In this document: one piece after another, positions 62,859-64,000 of the stretch
Position numbering within the stretch: position 1 is the first letter of the stretch
Layout: the number at the start of each line of letters is the position of its first letter
Assembly: GCF_020176715.1 (NCBI RefSeq)
Contig: NZ_JAIVMF010000008.1
Location: forward strand, 62,001-126,000
DNA length: 64,000 nt
Source of the DNA: Stappia stellulata
GTDB lineage: Bacteria; Pseudomonadota; Alphaproteobacteria; Rhizobiales; Stappiaceae
Direction of reading: 5' to 3'
Translations under genes and position numbers: made by a program
Notes under the pieces: generated by a model
Told to the model about the DNA's origin: nothing
Seen by the model: the letters and a program-made list of their open reading frames with translations, nothing else
Database searches by the model: none

Positions 62859-63902
62859 ATGGCGCCGGCGGGACGCTGCCTGCTGCGGTGCCTTGCTCCG
62901 CTGTTCTTTCTGCTCGCCTCCGGCCTGGCGCTGCCTGATGCGGATGCGGCTTCCGCCCGCCCGCAGGCCGGCGTCACGCCGGTCACGGTTCAAAGCAAGC
63001 GGATCGAGCGGTTCCGCATCGGTGCTGGCGATGAAACCGCCGGGGACCGGCTGACCTTTCTCGGCGGACTGGAGCTCCTGTCGGGCAATCGCGACATGGG
63101 TGGGCTGTCCGGTCTTGTCGTGACGGGCGACGGCGGGGATCTTCTCGCGGTGGCCGACAACGGCCTGTGGTTCCAGGCGCGCATCGTCAGCGATCCGTCG
63201 GGGCGTCCGATTGCGGTCGAGGAGGCGCGGGTCGCGCCGATGCGCGGGCCGGACGGCCGCCCGCTCGCCGATACGGGGCGCGGCGACAGCGAGGGGCTGA
63301 CCCTGCGCCGGACCGCGGACGGCGCGGAGCTGCTCGTTTCGACGGAACGCACCCCGCATATCTATGCCTATCCCTTTCCCCCAGACCTTGGTACCTCCGG
63401 GCGCGATATTCCCTTGCCTGCCGGTATCCGCAAGCTGCGGCACAACAAGGGGATGGAAGCGATCGCGGCGGCGAATTCGGGACCGCTCGCCGGAACCCTC
63501 GTGGTTGTCGGCGAACGCGGGGCGACCTTTGCCGACGATCTTCCGGGCTTTCTGATTGGCGGTCCGACGCCGGGCGAGTTCACCGTCGCGCGTCAGGACG
63601 CCTATGACGCGACCGACGCCGCCTTTCTTCCCGATGGCAACCTGCTGCTGCTGGAACGCCGCTTCACGCTGCGCCACGGTCTCGGCATGCGGCTGCGGCT
63701 GTTTTCCGCGGACGAGCTCCGGCCCGGCCGGCGCGCGGTCGGAGAGGTGCTGCTTGAGGCCGGATACACGGACCAGATCGACAATATGGAAGGTCTGGCG
63801 GTGCATGAGGCGGTCGACGGCGCGACGATCCTGACCGTGATATCGGACGACAACCGCTCCATCCTTCAGCGCACATTGCTGCTGCGGTTTCGTCTCGACT
63901 GA
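62859..63902 (+). CDS. Esterase-like activity of phytase family protein
   Basis: A protein of 347 residues with a signal peptide (hydrophobic core LAPLFFLLASGLALP, cleavage near residue 31). The mature part resembles the beta-propeller 'esterase-like activity of phytase' family: FLGGLELLSGNRDMGGLSGLVVTGDGGDLLAVADNGLWFQARI, GRGDSEGLTLRR, HNKGMEAIA and the ending NMEGLAVHE...ISDDNRSILQRTLLLRF. It is secreted or periplasmic; the substrate is unknown. The gene starts 3 bp after cobT, a neighbourhood common in Rhizobiales. Confidence 0.88.
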   Translation: MAPAGRCLLRCLAPLFFLLASGLALPDADAASARPQAGVTPVTVQSKRIERFRIGAGDETAGDRLTFLGGLELLSGNRDMGGLSGLVVTGDGGDLLAVADNGLWFQARIVSDPSGRPIAVEEARVAPMRGPDGRPLADTGRGDSEGLTLRRTADGAELLVSTERTPHIYAYPFPPDLGTSGRDIPLPAGIRKLRHNKGMEAIAAANSGPLAGTLVVVGERGATFADDLPGFLIGGPTPGEFTVARQDAYDATDAAFLPDGNLLLLERRFTLRHGLGMRLRLFSADELRPGRRAVGEVLLEAGYTDQIDNMEGLAVHEAVDGATILTVISDDNRSILQRTLLLRFRLD

Positions 63903-63934
63903 GGCGCCGCGGCCTCCGGGATTTGCGCGTCAGC

Positions 63935-63963
63935 TTGACATTTCGGGGCGGGAACGTCATGTA
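63935..63963 (+). promoter_or_regulatory. Candidate promoter at the window's right end
   Basis: TTGACA (63935-63940), a 17-bp spacer, then CATGTA (63958-63963). The -35 is perfect, the -10 poor. It would drive a gene beyond the window; rpmB often follows here in related genomes, but that gene is not visible. Confidence 0.35.
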
Positions 63964-64000
63964 AAAGCCACTTCGCGCAACCGCTCAATGCCGGGATCCG

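Noticed and set aside
60975-63806. 943-codon open frame on the minus strand
   Set aside because: Antisense to cobT and the phytase-like gene. It has the same Arg/Gly/Leu-rich composition and no domain; the plus-strand genes have conserved motifs and ribosome binding sites.

Overview
The window is a stretch of core chromosome from a GC-rich alphaproteobacterium, most likely a member of the Hyphomicrobiales (Rhizobiales). The signs are the gene content and order: an aerobic cobaltochelatase pair (cobS-cobT), the ethylmalonyl-CoA pathway genes ecm, ccr and mch, an ffh / chorismate mutase / rpsP / rimM / trmD / rplS block, a TIGR02302 protein next to lysA, a CpdR-like receiver beside hpt, an imuA-imuB-dnaE2 mutasome, and CtrA-type and alphaproteobacterial LexA-type sites. 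Genus cannot be decided from the sequence alone. I see no rRNA, tRNA, CRISPR array, prophage or insertion sequence. Genes are densely packed, often with 4-14 bp overlaps.

Layout. 0-6 kb: end of a HIG1-type membrane protein, a cobalamin adenosyltransferase, a rhomboid protease, etfB-etfA with a clear terminator, a 3-hydroxyacyl-CoA dehydrogenase and an acyl-CoA/benzoate-type ligase. 6-13 kb: a small motility-associated protein behind a perfect CtrA box, a TlpA-type thioredoxin, argH-lptM-lysA and a large TIGR02302 protein. 13-17 kb: cpdR-like, hpt and a zinc-ribbon membrane protein on the minus strand, then ftsE-ftsX on the plus strand behind a second perfect CtrA box. 17-22.4 kb: the ribosome/SRP cluster on the minus strand. 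22.8-33.5 kb: trkH, a PLP-binding YggS protein, leuS-lptE-holA, a SpoU methyltransferase, a quinone-oxidoreductase-like enzyme, xth, a BON-LysM protein and a GH25 lipoprotein.

33.5-35.6 kb is a compact accessory-looking cassette: a secreted protein of unknown function diverges from a MarR regulator with a C-terminal four-cysteine cluster, which is translationally coupled to a MOSC protein. The divergent promoter holds two palindromic operators, and the regulator mRNA is probably leaderless. 35.6-44.6 kb: ecm and ccr diverge from a shared 385-bp region, followed by a CAP-domain lipoprotein, a second acyl-CoA synthetase, a GNAT/BioF2-like acyltransferase and a polysaccharide flippase. 44.7-50.6 kb: the SOS mutagenesis operon, with a perfect GAAC-N7-GAAC LexA box. 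50.6-52.7 kb: a beta-carbonic anhydrase / SbtA bicarbonate permease / P-II-like module. 52.9-58.5 kb: mch, xerD, a 47-residue membrane peptide, aroK-aroB and a CNNM/CorC transporter. 58.5-64 kb: a BolA protein, a zinc-finger J-domain protein, cobS-cobT and a phytase-like esterase.

How the genes fit together. Ccr, Ecm and Mch are three dedicated enzymes of the ethylmalonyl-CoA pathway for acetyl-CoA assimilation. Ecm needs adenosylcobalamin, and the window also holds the adenosyltransferase and cobaltochelatase genes that help make it. The pathway fixes inorganic carbon, and a bicarbonate-uptake/carbonic anhydrase operon lies directly divergent to mch; a functional link is an inference. EtfAB, the dehydrogenase and the two acyl-CoA ligases fit acyl-CoA catabolism. 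The strongest leads are the MarR(Cys4)-MOSC cassette, the three exact TTAA-N7-TTAA sites in intergenic DNA, the inorganic-carbon module, and the twin-palindrome structured region between ftsX and rplS.
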